Shown here: piece after piece, positions 23,421 through 36,042 of the stretch
Position numbering within the stretch: position 1 is the first letter of the stretch
How the letters are laid out: each line of letters begins with the position of its first letter
NCBI RefSeq assembly: GCF_000237925.1
Contig: NC_031500.1
Coordinates: 9,445,753-9,509,752, forward strand
Length of the DNA stretch: 64,000 nt
Direction of reading: 5' to 3'
Source: Schistosoma mansoni
Lineage: Eukaryota; Platyhelminthes; Trematoda; Strigeidida; Schistosomatidae
The notes under the pieces: generated by a model
What the model was told of the DNA's origin: nothing
Databases searched by the model: none
The model's input: only the letters and a program-made list of their open reading frames with translations
Position numbers and translations under genes: made by a program

Positions 23421-24099
23421 ATATTACATCATTCTATGTGTCAAGCTGTACACTTTAACTCATTCCATGAAGATCACATCAACACGGTACTGGAATGTCA
23501 TGTCTTCGTACTTTCTAATATTCTCAATTGAAAACTACATCACATAACATCCATCTTGGTGTAGTTTGCATTTGGCCTATTTCTCTTTCCTTATCTTTCG
23601 TTGATATCAAACTTTCAGCCCGAATTCTCATATGAGGAAGTCAAGTGTTGTTACGTCATTATAAGCAAGGTTGCGCATAAATGTTTCATCTCTTGTAAAC
23701 AAATCGTAATGTTGATATTATCGAATACAAATCGTCCACTCAACACAAATCATCCACTCTGTATAAGGATGTGTCAACACTAAGAAACGTATGAACGATC
23801 AAAAACGCAGTATCTATAGTGTTGTCTATCTGACAAACAGTTTGTCAAAACTGACTTATTCAAAATGCTATAGTTATGAATATTCACATAATTAACCTTG
23901 CCAAAGATTCGAAATTTCTCACAAGAAAATTTCATTACATTTGACAATAATGATGTTGTCTACAGGGAGTAGGAGAGTTTAGTTGAAATATTGTAAGCTG
24001 AAGTATCACTGTTGAATTATATGTCAAATATTGAATGAAGTTAATACAAACAAACGTCAGATCCACTCAACACAGAATACACGTACAAAGGTGGAATAA

Positions 24100-24302
24100 T
24101 AGAATTATGGAATCCTGAAGGTCAAAGGAGAAGAGGAAGAACAAAGACCACGTTACACCGAGAAATAGAGACAGACATGAGAAGAATGAACAAAAGATGG
24201 ATAGAACTATCAGGGAAGGCCCAGGACAGAGTGGGTTGGAAAAAGCTGGTCGACGGCCTATGCTGCATTTGGAGTAACAAGCGTAAGTGAAGTGAAGTGA
24301 AA
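24100..24302 (+). mobile_element. RTE LINE 3' end inside left arm
   Basis: Plus-strand codons read [31 protein letters not shown] and LVDGLCCIWSNKRK, then GCGTAAGTGAAGTGAAGTG. The tail is TAAGTGAAGTG, not pure TAAG. The same insertion is in the right arm, so it is older than the duplication. Confidence 0.85.
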
Positions 24303-24600
24303 TGTAAAATTCCAACAGTATTTTCGAAAATCGCTACTCACCCCATGAATTACAACAATAAAACAATCTGATTTGAATGAAATATATTCAATTATAAATT
24401 ATGACTAAACGCTACATAGATGTACATAGTTGAGTAATATCAACTCAAAATAGTTACACATTTCAATGAAAGTTGATAATACGAATATATTCAAAGAAAG
24501 TTTTGGATTACTTCAGTGAAAACTTGAATACAAATACGCTTAACAGATATTGAGGTACTAAGTATATTTGCCAAAAGAGTTCTTTATATTTCCAGTATAA

Positions 24601-26182
24601 TTAATCTCTACATTTCGGATATACGCGTAGATCACGAATTCTACGTCCATATTGCATGTTCCTTGACACCCTTTCTTCGCTTTTCTTTATTGGCTTCTGT
24701 CCATGTTGTGTATGAGCACTGTTAGTTTGTAAACTGTTTTGAGGAATATTTTGCATCATTGAGCACATATGACGTGGTTTCACTTCATATGGTTTCTCAT
24801 TATTCCAATTACCCCTAAAACAATCAACACAATAGAAGTTCAGTCACATTCACTATGAGAACAACAACAAGGTAATTGCAAACAATAACATTTCTTATCA
24901 CATCATCAACAATCACTTACCCTGGACCATAGTTGCACACGATTGATAGACCGTACCGTGGACAATTCGCAACTCCACATCCAATGTCTGTGGTCTTGGC
25001 CCAAGCCATCTGAAACGGAATGTGAACAAGGAAATAATGTGATCGGTCGATCAATTGTAAAACTTTACATTGTGTTCCAATATGTTATGTGTAGTTACAC
25101 TACTTGTATCTGGAGATAATGTTGTCATCTCAAAGAGATACATGTGAAAATTCCAGTATGTGTTCAATGAATATGTTTACACTTAGTGCAGTTATGATAA
25201 CTAATTGAATTCTACAGAATACTCACTCACTCACTGATTCGATGATTCTGTCTCATGTGAACAGTCGGAATCATCTCACCGATCACAACATCATGATTTT
25301 CCATCTATACACAATGAATTTCTATTGATTTGCTTCAAATGTTGTTTGTGTGAATAATGTTGACAGTGTGATTAGCATTTAAATTAAGATTTGAATCCAC
25401 TCGTCAGAGACAAATTTCCTATCTGTTGTTTTACACCGAATCACCCTACCTCTCAACCAAACACACATCATCAAATATTATCAAATGTTTTGATTACCTA
25501 TATGTGAATAACTGCAATGGTCGGATTACGTGCATTCGCATTTGTTTTGGAGTCACTTTTATACAAATGTGAAATCACTTCATTGTTATCACACATTCGT
25601 TGTGCGTTATTATTATAGGTGTGAAGGGTGAGTGGCACATGACCGTAGGGAAAATTCTATTCAAGTGGATGAGAATGGACTCACTTGTGTGTAATGCAAA
25701 CATTGAGGACAGTTGTTCATATTGTAATTGTATAATTTGTGTTCATTGAACCAAGCATCCACTCCTCTGAATCAGAAATCAGTGATTTGAATGTGAATGA
25801 GCTTACGACTTAATGGTTGGATGGAGAGCTATATTTTGTCCAACCCAACTAAATTGATTCGAATGTCGTTTGTCGTGACGTAAGATGCATTTGTTTGCCA
25901 ATGATTGTGCTTGTCGAGCTAAATCGTGATTCCACTTCTACAAATAAGAGTTACGTGTATGATATTCGAAGAAATGATTGTATAGTAAGTTACCAATGGT
26001 GACATATATTTAGCTGGAGGTTGTCCATCAACTTTACAATCAACTAAATCCTGTCTGTATTTTCTATGCAGTTCGAGTAGTTCGCGGCTATTCTTATCCA
26101 AAGCATTGTTACAATAGACATTTTCATTAAAGAATGATAGAATGAACAGTGTGCACGTAAGACACAGTATAGTTGAACGCAT
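24601..26182 (-). CDS. Venom allergen-like (VAL) secreted CAP protein, copy 1
   Basis: A five-exon gene. Exons on the minus strand are 26182-25994, 25937-25807, 25766-25685, 25009-24921 and 24814-24601 (with stop). All introns are GT-AG, the first two very short (56 and 40 bp). It encodes 234 residues. Residues 1-24 form a signal peptide ending VYC. The CAP domain (SCP/TAPS) follows, with LLELHRKYR, KWNHDLARQAQSLA, HYTQMAWAKTT (131-141) and VCNYGPGGNW (158-167), then a basic tail ending RVYPKCRD. Of the CAP tetrad, His84, Glu115 and His131 are present, but the Glu of the GEN motif is Gln97. VAL proteins are secreted and thought to bind lipids or act on the host; a specific role here is not known. 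It differs from copy 2 at Cys instead of Tyr near the C-terminus. Confidence 0.93.
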
Positions 26183-26223
26183 GGTTACTGAGGTCTAATC
26201 TTCATTATGTTTAGTGCAGTGTT

Positions 26224-26238
26224 GTATATATATATACA
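26224..26238 (-). promoter_or_regulatory. TATA-like box upstream of VAL copy 1
   Basis: TATATATATACA lies about 42 bp before the ATG, in the same place as in copy 2 (31441-31455). Absent from copy 3. A likely but unproven TATA element. Confidence 0.4.
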
Positions 26239-26319
26239 TTTCTGATTAGTAATATTATTGAAAAATAAACAGTAAATGTGTGTGAAATTTTGTGTTGCAC
26301 AGATAGTGAGAAATTAGGA

Positions 26320-26763
26320 AATTGACAAGAAATACTCTCGACCAGATCACTCAATCAGTCAACCGAATGTCAGTCACTTGCCGCATATTATCTTGTGTTC
26401 CGATTGAAATTCTCTATACACAGACATTGAATGAGTTGTGTGAACCTATTTAAAAATAACCACATTAAATCTAATGTCTGTCTTATGTGATCCAGTGAGT
26501 CCTTTCATACGACCGATTATTGACATTTGTCAATGACATCAATCAACCGATCACATTGCTTGTTAATTTGTCTAACGGAATTTCAGAACATTGAGTTTAA
26601 TTACAGTTGATGACCTTGATATCTATCTATCTATCTATCTATCTATCTGTCTATCATGGTGTACTATCACAGATTGACATCACAATTTCCTCACCTCTAG
26701 ATTATGTAGATGGTGTAATTTCATCAATCATTCTATTGTTCTCTTAACGAAATCAGAATTTCA
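26320..26763 (+). repeat. VAL upstream block U, copy 1
   Basis: A block of about 440 bp found five times in the window: here, 30911-31354 (inverted), 37778-38219, 53982-54386 and 63816-64000 (inverted, cut by the edge). It contains (TATC)n at 26620-26655. In this copy it lies 140-580 bp before the VAL start. Confidence 0.85.
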
Positions 26764-27006
26764 AGTACGTGAACTGAACAGTCTACACTCATCAGAAAAT
26801 ATTTCACACTTGACAATGATCTGATCATTGAGTTTATTTATGTCTAATGTGATCAGGTATTTTGTATGGTGTATTTCATTCCATTCATCAGAAGATAGAG
26901 ATGTACTGAACAAATGTCTTGATCACTAGCGTGTTTTACTACGCTCACGCGTCCTGATAAAACTTTAGGTCATGATGTCCAGCAATGCCACTGTTACAAT
27001 CTTTTT

Positions 27007-28379
27007 AATCCTTCTTCAAAAATCATCAGACTACTAGGGTTACTTCAATAACATTAAAGTTTTACCATTTTGAATGCTATCACATTTTTGCTTCAAGCCT
27101 CAATGGAGTTCCATCAACTCTAACTAACCTGTTGGCTATTCGACATATGTTTTATTGTTCAATAGATATGTCATTGCATCTACTTCAAGGCTACACAACT
27201 TTGGACACCGTTCAAAGTGTTGCTTATTAGTACACCTCTTGTAAAAACCAATCATACTGCGTTTGTTTTTAGGTGTTGTTCAAGTGATATTTTGCTAATG
27301 TGCGTCTGGTTAATTACATTGTATCTAAACCTTTATTCATCATCAATGTACAATTCTATTTCTATTACAGAATATCATATTCTCTTGTGAAGTTGGTGCC
27401 ATCATATTTTGTAACAGTGACGTATTTACAGGACCGAATCACTCACACCATGCATATTGCCTACATCTTTCTAAATGTTGTAAAGACAAATGTAACACCC
27501 TGTCGAAGAGGATCGAATGATGAGAACAAAAATAGATCATAATCACAAAGAGAAAACTCAAATACTACTGACAATGCAAATGATACTGATCTAACTTAGT
27601 TATTACATACAGACGACAGTTCAAATTGTAGATGTGGTTAAAACACTGAATTGACATTGTCAGTCTGATTATCCGAGTTGACTAATACCAAAACTATTTG
27701 ATCCACTCTTCACAAATGCCTAGAACTTGTCAATGTTATGGAAAACCGATTGTCACTATGGAAGTCTTGCTTTCTTAGAAAACATAGGACATTTAAGATA
27801 ACTGACACACTATGGTACCATTGAGTTCGATAATATTCCATTAGAATATCCAACGTCATAAGATGTCGAGGAACGATCAAATCTAACCAATTTATCTCAA
27901 CTAGATTATCATGTGGGAAAATCTATCTCAAGTGCATCACTACAAGTAATTATTCATAGACGAAAAACAAATTTTACGCGCTTATTGGATTTTGTAAGTG
28001 TATCTCTCCTATGATTAGCGATGTTTCTCTCATATCGCTGTTATTGAATTGGCATCCAAGTGTACAAGTGATTAGGTATTAAACTTTAGAACTTAATGTT
28101 GATACTAACAATAAAATGCAGCTGACAAATCGTCTGTTCGTATTGGATGTGGATCTTGTATTCCTTAGTCAGTTATAGTTGGAAACACATCTTCTCTATT
28201 CATGAGCGATCTATGCTTTACTTTGAGTATTAAGCATTCCGTAATTTCAATTCAATTTCCTACTCTTGAAAACACCAAATGTACATAAGTTTTGATCAAA
28301 ATGATGGAATTCACACAGATTGATACGATCTCGCACTGAAATATGGACCGTATATTTCGAAGACTTTTATTGACCCGAT
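27007..28379. other. Palindrome spacer, no gene recognised
   Basis: AT-rich sequence with only short open frames. It does not match other parts of the window. Confidence 0.45.
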
Positions 28380-30666
28380 CGATATCTGACTCCAATTGGA
28401 TCGTATGAATATCATTGAAATGTACATATCGCTAATCCTCGTATATAATTATTGACTTGAATCTCGTTGATCAATAACGGAATTAAATAAGTCAAATATG
28501 AGAATGGATGTTCGAACATGTATACATTGTACTCATTGATCTGTACAGACAATCAGAGGGACGAAGGGAAGGAAACAAATGAAGTGAAGAAATCGAATTA
28601 AAGAGAGCGAAGCGAGATGGCTCACAGTGGAGAAGGTGTGTGAACCAACTGTGATGTTTGAATGAACTAATGACTTCATTGCATTGATGAATATTTTGAT
28701 TTTGAATTCCAAATACAATAGATTCGTTTGTGCTCACCTAATACTTCTTGATTAAATTGCGTTATTCCTGGGATTACTTGTTCATACTACAATCCAAATA
28801 TTTCTGATTATCACATTGGCGTCGTGATTGAGCCTGTGATGGAACGGTTGGATATAAATTCAGATTTTAACGCTTTTGAGGATTACAAGGAGAGGTTCGA
28901 AGTCTGGGGTATGACCATGGAAGATGATGATGGTTTTAATATTGTGGCCCATTTCTCTACATTCATCGAAAAAGAAACATACAGCCTTATAAAGACTTTG
29001 GCACTTCCAGACAAACCGATTTCACTCCCCTATGCAACCGTCAAGGAACTGCTGTTGGACCATGTGAAGCACATAAATTTGGAATGCTGTAAAGGAGAAA
29101 AATCCGATAAAATGACTCGCCAGAACATCAGGAATTCCACTATTTTACTAAGTCGTCGCAGTTCGATTTGTAATCAAAGTTATTCAGATAATACATCATT
29201 GAGCTGTGAAACAGTATACGCATATGAGCACGAGTTTAGTAAATGCTTGTTCTGCGGAAGTTTCACCCATGTAATTCATGTGTATTTCGTAATTTCAAAT
29301 GCTTTAAATATGGTAAAACTGGACACATTTAGTCAGTTTGTAATACCATGGTTCATTTCTCTGAAAATAATGCTAAGATGGATGTTTCTAATGATCAGTT
29401 ATCTTTATCTAGAAGTGGTATAACGTCACATAACAGTTCAGAGTTGAATGAAACCGAGAATCATTGTGAGACAAAAATTTTTAATCAACGAACTTCTTAT
29501 CGGATTTCTCATGTTATTGTATCAGATAAGGTTTGTCGTAATAATTCACATACTTCTGATGAAATTCATTACAACTCTGAGAATAAAATGTTAAATGAGT
29601 CGAATCATGATCAAAAACCAGATTCAATTTCTGTAGATGCTGATTTTCGTAATGATCCATTATTCTCTAATGAAACTCTTAATAAATTTGAGGGAAATAT
29701 TTCAGAAAAATCAAATTCTGATTTCTTATTAAATGTCATCCACCCTCATAATGAATTTATCTCTAGTGATATTCCTAACGAATGTGACAAGTATGTTCCT
29801 AGTGAGTCGAATTCTAGTCACATTTCTGATGTTATTGAACCAGATATTGCATATTCTCACGAACAGTGTTTGTTGAGTAGAATCCCTAGTCAGCGGTATG
29901 ATGAATCAGAGGGATAGTAGAATTTCCTGAAGCAATCAGAGAACTAGTTTGCCCAGAAGTGAAGTTTGCACAGAGAGAATCCAAATCAAGTCCAAGATTA
30001 TCCTAATGAGTATGAAGCAGATGAATGTTTTCCATTCGATTGTTTCGCAGGCAAATCAAGCCTAGATGAATCACATGCGTTAATTACACATATCAATGCA
30101 TATCTGTTTGTGTATTCTAATATGAATAACAAAAAGAATATGTATCATGATTTTTATTCAAATCAAAGTCACATGATGGAATATCTCAAATTATATATCA
30201 GTGTTTATCCCTAAGTACTCAAATACAGTAATCGAAGTGTGAGATTTGAGAAGATAATGCAAATTGGGAACGTCATATTGGCTAAAACATTGCGACGTAA
30301 GGACCCAACATTATTTCGTGGGGGAGGATATTGTTGGAATGTCTATGATGCGAATTCTAAATATCAATGGCTTCACTACACAACCGACATGATCATTGTA
30401 TACAATTCCAGAACCCAGATGAGTCTGTTCCAATTTCGGTTGTTATTTCTAATACTTACGTGTGCATTCTAGATAAAGCAGAGCCTACATTCAATACACT
30501 GTCAACGGATGCAAGATGAACTTATGGAGAAAACATACAATCGATTACAGACATTCACACTCCAATTTGAGCTGTGGAAGATGTGATGTTTGAATGAACC
30601 AACGACTTCATTGTATTGATGAATATTTTGATTTTGAATTCCAAATACAAAAGATTCGTTTGTGCT
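28380..30666 (+). mobile_element. Broken gypsy-like LTR retrotransposon fossil (gag-like part)
   Basis: The 5' LTR remnant ends at about 28734. A direct repeat of its last 84 bp lies at 30582-30666. A primer-binding-like ATTGGCGTCGTGATTGAGCC follows the 5' LTR. Downstream (28824 to about 30210) is gag-like coding sequence with features such as FNAFEDYKERFEVWGM and YATVKELLLDHV. No protease, RT or integrase was seen. The element is broken, with several breaks and loss of most of the internal region. Its right LTR ends exactly where the right VAL arm begins. Moderately old. Confidence 0.75.
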
Positions 30667-31020
30667 AAAAAAGATTGTAACAGTGGCATTGCTGGACATC
30701 ATGACCTAAAGTTTTATCAGGACGCGTGAGCGTAGTAAAACACGCTAGTGATCAAGACATTTGTTCAGTACATCTCTATCTTCTGATGAATGGAATGAAA
30801 TACACCATACAAAATACCTGATCACATTAGACATAAATAAACTCAATGATCAGATCATTGTCAAGTGTGAAATATTTTCTGATGAGTGTAGACTGTTCAG
30901 TTCACGTACTTGAAATTCTGATTTCGTTAAGAGAACAATAGAATGATTGATGAAATTACACCAACTACATAATCTAGAGGTGAGGAAATTGTGATGTCAA
31001 TCTGTGATAGTACACCATGA

Positions 31021-31025
31021 TAGAC

Positions 31026-31058
<33 letters not shown>

Positions 31059-31060
31059 TC
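31021..31060. repeat. (GATA)n microsatellite
   Basis: Tetranucleotide run inside block U, one unit longer than in the left arm. Equivalent runs lie at 26620-26655, 38079-38110, 54250-54283 and 63919-63948. Confidence 0.9.
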
Positions 31061-31440
31061 AAGGTCATCAACTGTAATTAAACTCAATGTTCTGAAATTC
31101 CGTTAGACAAATTAACAAGCAATGTGATCGGTTGATTGATGTCATTGACAAATGTCAATAATCGGTCGTATGAAAGGACTCACTGGATCACATAAGACAG
31201 ACATTAGATTTAATGTGGTTATTTTTAAATAGGTTCACACAACTCATTCAATGTCTGTGTATAGAGAATTTCAATCGGAACACAAGATAATATGCGGCAA
31301 GTGACTGACATTCGGTTGACTGATTGAGTGATCTGGTCGAGAGTATTTCTTGTCAATTTCCTAATTTCTCACTATCTGTGCAACACAAAATTTCACACAC
31401 ATTTACTGTTTATTTTTCAATAATATTACTAATCAGAAAT

Positions 31441-31455
31441 GTATATATATATACA
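31441..31455 (+). promoter_or_regulatory. TATA-like box upstream of VAL copy 2
   Basis: TGTATATATATATAC about 42 bp before the ATG. Position and sequence are mirrored in copy 1. Confidence 0.4.
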
Positions 31456-31495
31456 ACACTGCACTAAACATAATGAAGATTAGACCTCAGTAACC

Positions 31496-33077
31496 ATGCG
31501 TTCAACTATACTGTGTCTTACGTGCACACTGTTCATTCTATCATTCTTTAATGAAAATGTCTATTGTAACAATGCTTTGGATAAGAATAGCCGCGAACTA
31601 CTCGAACTGCATAGAAAATACAGACAGGATTTAGTTGATTGTAAAGTTGATGGACAACCTCCAGCTAAATATATGTCACCATTGGTAACTTACTATACAA
31701 TCATTTCTTCGAATATCATACACGTAACTCTTATTTGTAGAAGTGGAATCACGATTTAGCTCGACAAGCACAATCATTGGCAAACAAATGCATCTTACGT
31801 CACGACAAACGACATTCGAATCAATTTAGTTGGGTTGGACAAAATATAGCTCTCCATCCAACCATTAAGTCGTAAGCTCATTCACATTCAAATCACTGAT
31901 TTCTGATTCAGAGGAGTGGATGCTTGGTTCAATGAACACAAATTATACAATTACAATATGAACAACTGTCCTCAATGTTTGCATTACACACAAGTGAGTC
32001 CATTCTCATCCACTTGAATAGAATTTTCCCTACGGTCATGTGCCACTCACCCTTCACACCTATAATAATAACGCACAACGAATGTGTGATAACAATGAAG
32101 TGATTTCACATTTGTATAAAAGTGACTCCAAAACAAATGCGAATGCACGTAATCCGACCATTGCAGTTATTCACATATAGGTAATCAAAACATTTGATAA
32201 TATTTGATGATGTGTGTTTGGTTGAGAGGTAGGGTGATTCGGTGTAAAACAACAGATAGGAAATTTGTCTCTGACGAGTGGATTCAAATCTTAATTTAAA
32301 TGCTAATCACACTGTCAACATTATTCACACAAACAACATTTGAAGCAAATCAATAGAAATTCATTGTGTATAGATGGAAAATCATGATGTTGTGATCGGT
32401 GAGATGATTCCGACTGTTCACATGAGACAGAATCATCGAATCAGTGAGTGAGTGAGTATTCTGTAGAATTCAATTAGTTATCATAACTGCACTAAGTGTA
32501 AACATATTCATTGAACACATACTGGAATTTTCACATGTATCTCTTTGAGATGACAACATTATCTCCAGATACAAGTAGTGTAACTACACATAACATATTG
32601 GAACACAATGTAAAGTTTTACAATTGATCGACCGATCACATTATTTCCTTGTTCACATTCCGTTTCAGATGGCTTGGGCCAAGACCACAGACATTGGATG
32701 TGGAGTTGCGAATTGTCCACGGTACGGTCTATCAATCGTGTGCAACTATGGTCCAGGGTAAGTGATTGTTGATGATGTGATAAGAAATGTTATTGTTTGC
32801 AATTACCTTGTTGTTGTTCTCATAGTGAATGTGACTGAACTTCTATTGTGTTGATTGTTTTAGGGGTAATTGGAATAATGAGAAACCATATGAAGTGAAA
32901 CCACGTCATATGTGCTCAATGATGCAAAATATTCCTCAAAACAGTTTACAAACTAACAGTGCTCATACACAACATGGACAGAAGCCAATAAAGAAAAGCG
33001 AAGAAAGGGTGTCAAGGAACATGCAATATGGACGTAGAATTCGTGATCTACGCGTATATCCGAAATATAGAGATTAA
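31496..33077 (+). CDS. Venom allergen-like (VAL) secreted CAP protein, copy 2
   Basis: Exons are 31496-31684, 31741-31871, 31912-31993, 32669-32757 and 32864-33077; they join in frame to 705 nt (234 residues). Donors are GTAACT, GTAAGC, GTGAGT and GTAAGT; every acceptor is AG. Phases are 0, 2, 0, 2. Domains are as in copy 1: signal peptide 1-24, CAP domain to about residue 167 and a basic tail rich in Arg/Lys. Gln97 replaces the usual Glu of GEN (SWVGQNIA). The start is chosen because the ATG opens a clear signal peptide (LCLTCTLFILSFF). Its neighbour, copy 1, is transcribed away from it with 5.3 kb between starts. Looks fully functional; expression cannot be judged here. Confidence 0.93.
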
Positions 33078-33377
33078 TTATACTGGAAATATAAAGAACT
33101 CTTTTGGCAAATATACTTAGTACCTCAATATCTGTTAAGCGTATTTGTATTCAAGTTTTCACTGAAGTAATCCAAAACTTTCTTTGAATATATTCGTATT
33201 ATCAACTTTCATTGAAATGTGTAACTATTTTGAGTTGATATTACTCAACTATGTACATCTATGTAGCGTTTAGTCATAATTTATAATTGAATATATTTCA
33301 TTCAAATCAGATTGTTTTATTGTTGTAATTCATGGGGTGAGTAGCGATTTTCGAAAATACTGTTGGAATTTTACATT

Positions 33378-33580
33378 TCACTTCACTTCACTTACGCTTG
33401 TTACTCCAAATGCAGCATAGGCCGTCGACCAGCTTTTTCCAACCCACTCTGTCCTGGGCCTTCCCTGATAGTTCTATCCATCTTTTGTTCATTCTTCTCA
33501 TGTCTGTCTCTATTTCTCGGTGTAACGTGGTCTTTGTTCTTCCTCTTCTCCTTTGACCTTCAGGATTCCATAATTCTATT
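33378..33580 (-). mobile_element. RTE LINE 3' end inside right arm
   Basis: Mirror of 24100-24302, same tail and same truncation, so a single insertion was duplicated with the arm. Confidence 0.85.
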
Positions 33581-34029
33581 ATTCCACCTTTGTACGTGTA
33601 TTCTGTGTTGAGTGGATCTGACGTTTGTTTGTATTAACTTCATTCAATATTTGACATATAATTCAACAGTGATACTTCAGCTTACAATATTTCAACTAAA
33701 CTCTCCTACTCCCTGTAGACAACATCATTATTGTCAAATGTAATGAAATTTTCTTGTGAGAAATTTCGAATCTTTGGCAAGGTTAATTATGTGAATATTC
33801 ATAACTATAGCATTTTGAATAAGTCAGTTTTGACAAACTGTTTGTCAGATAGACAACACTATAGATACTGCGTTTTTGATCGTTCATACGTTTCTTAGTG
33901 TTGACACATCCTTATACAGAGTGGATGATTTGTGTTGAGTGGACGATTTGTATCCGATAATATCAACATTACGATTTGTTTACAAGAGATTAAATATTTT
34001 ATACATAACCTTGCTTATAATTACGTCAA

Positions 34030-34938
34030 AACAGTCATCACACTCTGATAAGTGTCTTGATTACTCTTCCCAACACAGTGAAAATTTGGCGAGACTATAA
34101 TTTATGGACGAAGAGATCAGAAGTGTCTGATTATTCCAAGGTCACTGCACCAATTTCAGCACCTGGTGCTCATGCACGATTGGTTCATAGTGGAATTTAG
34201 GGAAAACTTCACAATTAAGCGGATACAATAAGTGAGATTACTAAGAAGTTCCTTTATTTGAAATTGCAGTGATCAAATGACTTGTAAATATTGTGCAGAC
34301 TACAGTGATGTCCTTCGATGTAACATATTCTGAAGGAAGACGTTTGCTAGAATAGGAACCTTTTTCGCTCGATCCAGATTGAGATTAAGGCAGATGATAA
34401 TAATTGCCGCGAACTGTATAATAAAAGCACCAGTAAAATTGACTGCAATAATCGCAGATATCACTGAAACTTCGGCCGTTCAGTGGTATTAGTTTTGTAG
34501 AGACACATCCATAATGAAAATGATAAATTTACATAACCGGAGTACACAAACAATATTGAAGCTATGTGGTGGAGGCCGAGAGGGTTTTTGTGACCTTATC
34601 ATGGCTCCAGAGACTGAGTATTATGGAGCTATATTGATGAGTTTCTCTACTTTATGCATTACGATTTTAGAACCTTTGAACCTCTTTCTAACCTTAACAA
34701 GTTTTTGGATCATATAATAGAAGTGTATCCACTTTAATTCTTAGGCGTTGTATAATATATATTTACTCTATGCTAACTGTTTACTGATTGGCTAATGTTT
34801 CTCAAAGCCACTTAAGATTCGTTCAAAGGTCGACCATAAATTGTAGTCTCACCGAATTCTTTTATTTGGAGTTAAGCAGCAATATAGGATGCTAGATAAC
34901 ATACAATAAATTACAGCTTGTAGAATTAAGTGTCTGGT
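34030..34938. mobile_element. 910-bp insertion unique to the right arm
   Basis: The left arm is continuous across this point, while here the arm breaks at TTACGTCA and resumes at ATGTCAAC. Near each end is an inverted match (TGGCGAGACTATAATTTATGG at the left against CCATAAATTGTAGTCTCACCG at the right). A direct AAGTGTCT is also present at both ends. No protein is recognised. It could be a non-autonomous DNA transposon or an LTR remnant. Confidence 0.55.
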
Positions 34939-35065
34939 AATGTCAACAACACTTGACTTCCTCATATAAAAATTCGAGCTAAAAGTTTGATATCAACAAA
35001 AGGCAAGGGAAGAGAAATAGGCCAAATGTAAACTACACCAAGATAGATGTGATGTAGTTTACAAT

Positions 35066-35539
35066 ACATAAAATTCCCTCGAATATAGAGAAATCAGAAA
35101 AATTGTTTTAGGGGTTTGACATAAGGAAGAATGATTTAAATCACTAACATCAAGGTAGATGTTACTACTAATCTGTCTCGTACATATAAATCCCTTAAAT
35201 AGCCATCACATATTTTAAAAATTTCACAGTCCAGTTGTTCCATATTATTACGTTCCAAAGAATTGTATCACCGAAATACACTGCAATCATTGTCCTTGTA
35301 CGGTCCCCTTTTTTTTCTATACACAGTCTTTGCAGTGGTCTGGTTATATTTCGATAGAACCTTACAATCATTATCTCACTGAAACAACGAGAATCAACCA
35401 ACAATTTATGGTAACCAGTGATAAAATCAAATGCATCATCAAATGCATTATCTGTAAAGAGAACAAGTGAAGTTGGTAAATGGGTGGTGTAGATGAGGTG
35501 AAATCAGGAATCGTAACAATCTGGTCTAACCTCCCACTG
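35066..35539. other. No gene recognised
   Basis: AT-rich stretch between two copies of a 100-bp arm-end repeat (34970-35065 and 35688-35800). Confidence 0.4.
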
Positions 35540-35690
35540 AGGATACTGCCGGACCCAAATCTGTATAATGGAATAGGGTTGAACATTGGGTTAGAGACCC
35601 CAACCCGTAAATTGCTAAAAAACGCTAACCGTGAAAAATTATTCAAACCACTTAAACTCTGCCCTCCGAGTTGTAGGAAGAATTCGGGCT
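35540..35690 (+). mobile_element. RTE LINE 5' leader fragment
   Basis: CTGCCGGACCCAAATC ... GACCCCAACCCGTAAATTGC ... AAACTCTGCCCTCCGAG follows the RTE 5' leader but stops before the ORF start. It joins the arm-end repeat at 35688. Confidence 0.65.
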
Positions 35691-35800
35691 AAAAGTTTGA
35701 TATCAACAAAAGGTGAGGGAACAGAAATAGGCCAAATACAAACTACACCAAGATAGATGTCATGTGATGTAGTTTTCAATACAGAATATCCGAAAGTACG
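35688..35800 (+). repeat. Second copy of VAL-arm outer edge
   Basis: TTCGGGCTAAAAGTTTGATATC ... AACTACACCAAGATAGATG matches 34970-35065 directly and 23535-23640 inverted. Confidence 0.75.
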
Positions 35801-36042
35801 AATAGTTCATGTTCATGTATATATATCTATATCTGTATGTCATTCAGCTTTCATGCACTACTTAATTGACATTCTTCCACTTGTGAGTAGCATTTTCTTT
35901 CTTCCCAACACATTTTTTTTCTCTGTAATAATCACTGGTTGAAGAATGTTTGATTTAAGTCCACTTTAAAAATATCCATTTTATATTAAAGGAGTAGTTA
36001 CATGTATATTGATAAATGTCAATTAAATGATATAATCACAGG

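Larger units (their letters stand above)
23535..27006. repeat. Left arm of VAL inverted duplication
   Basis: This arm is the reverse complement of 30667-34030 plus 34939-35065. Through the whole gene the paired coordinates add to 57678 with no length change. At the inner end the sum is 57674 because a TATC repeat has one unit fewer here. Only scattered base differences were seen. The arm includes the promoter block, VAL gene and an RTE end. Confidence 0.9.
30667..35065. repeat. Right arm of VAL inverted duplication
   Basis: Reverse complement of 23535-27006, interrupted by about 910 bp (34030-34938) that the left arm lacks. It carries the second VAL gene, block U and the RTE end. Confidence 0.9.

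Noticed and set aside
26620-26655. Regular repeats as CRISPR-like array
   Set aside because: Simple TATC microsatellite in a eukaryotic genome, no spacers.
28492-28737. Minus open frames over the LTR remnant
   Set aside because: Antisense to the LTR fossil and repeated in part at 30502-30702; not genes.
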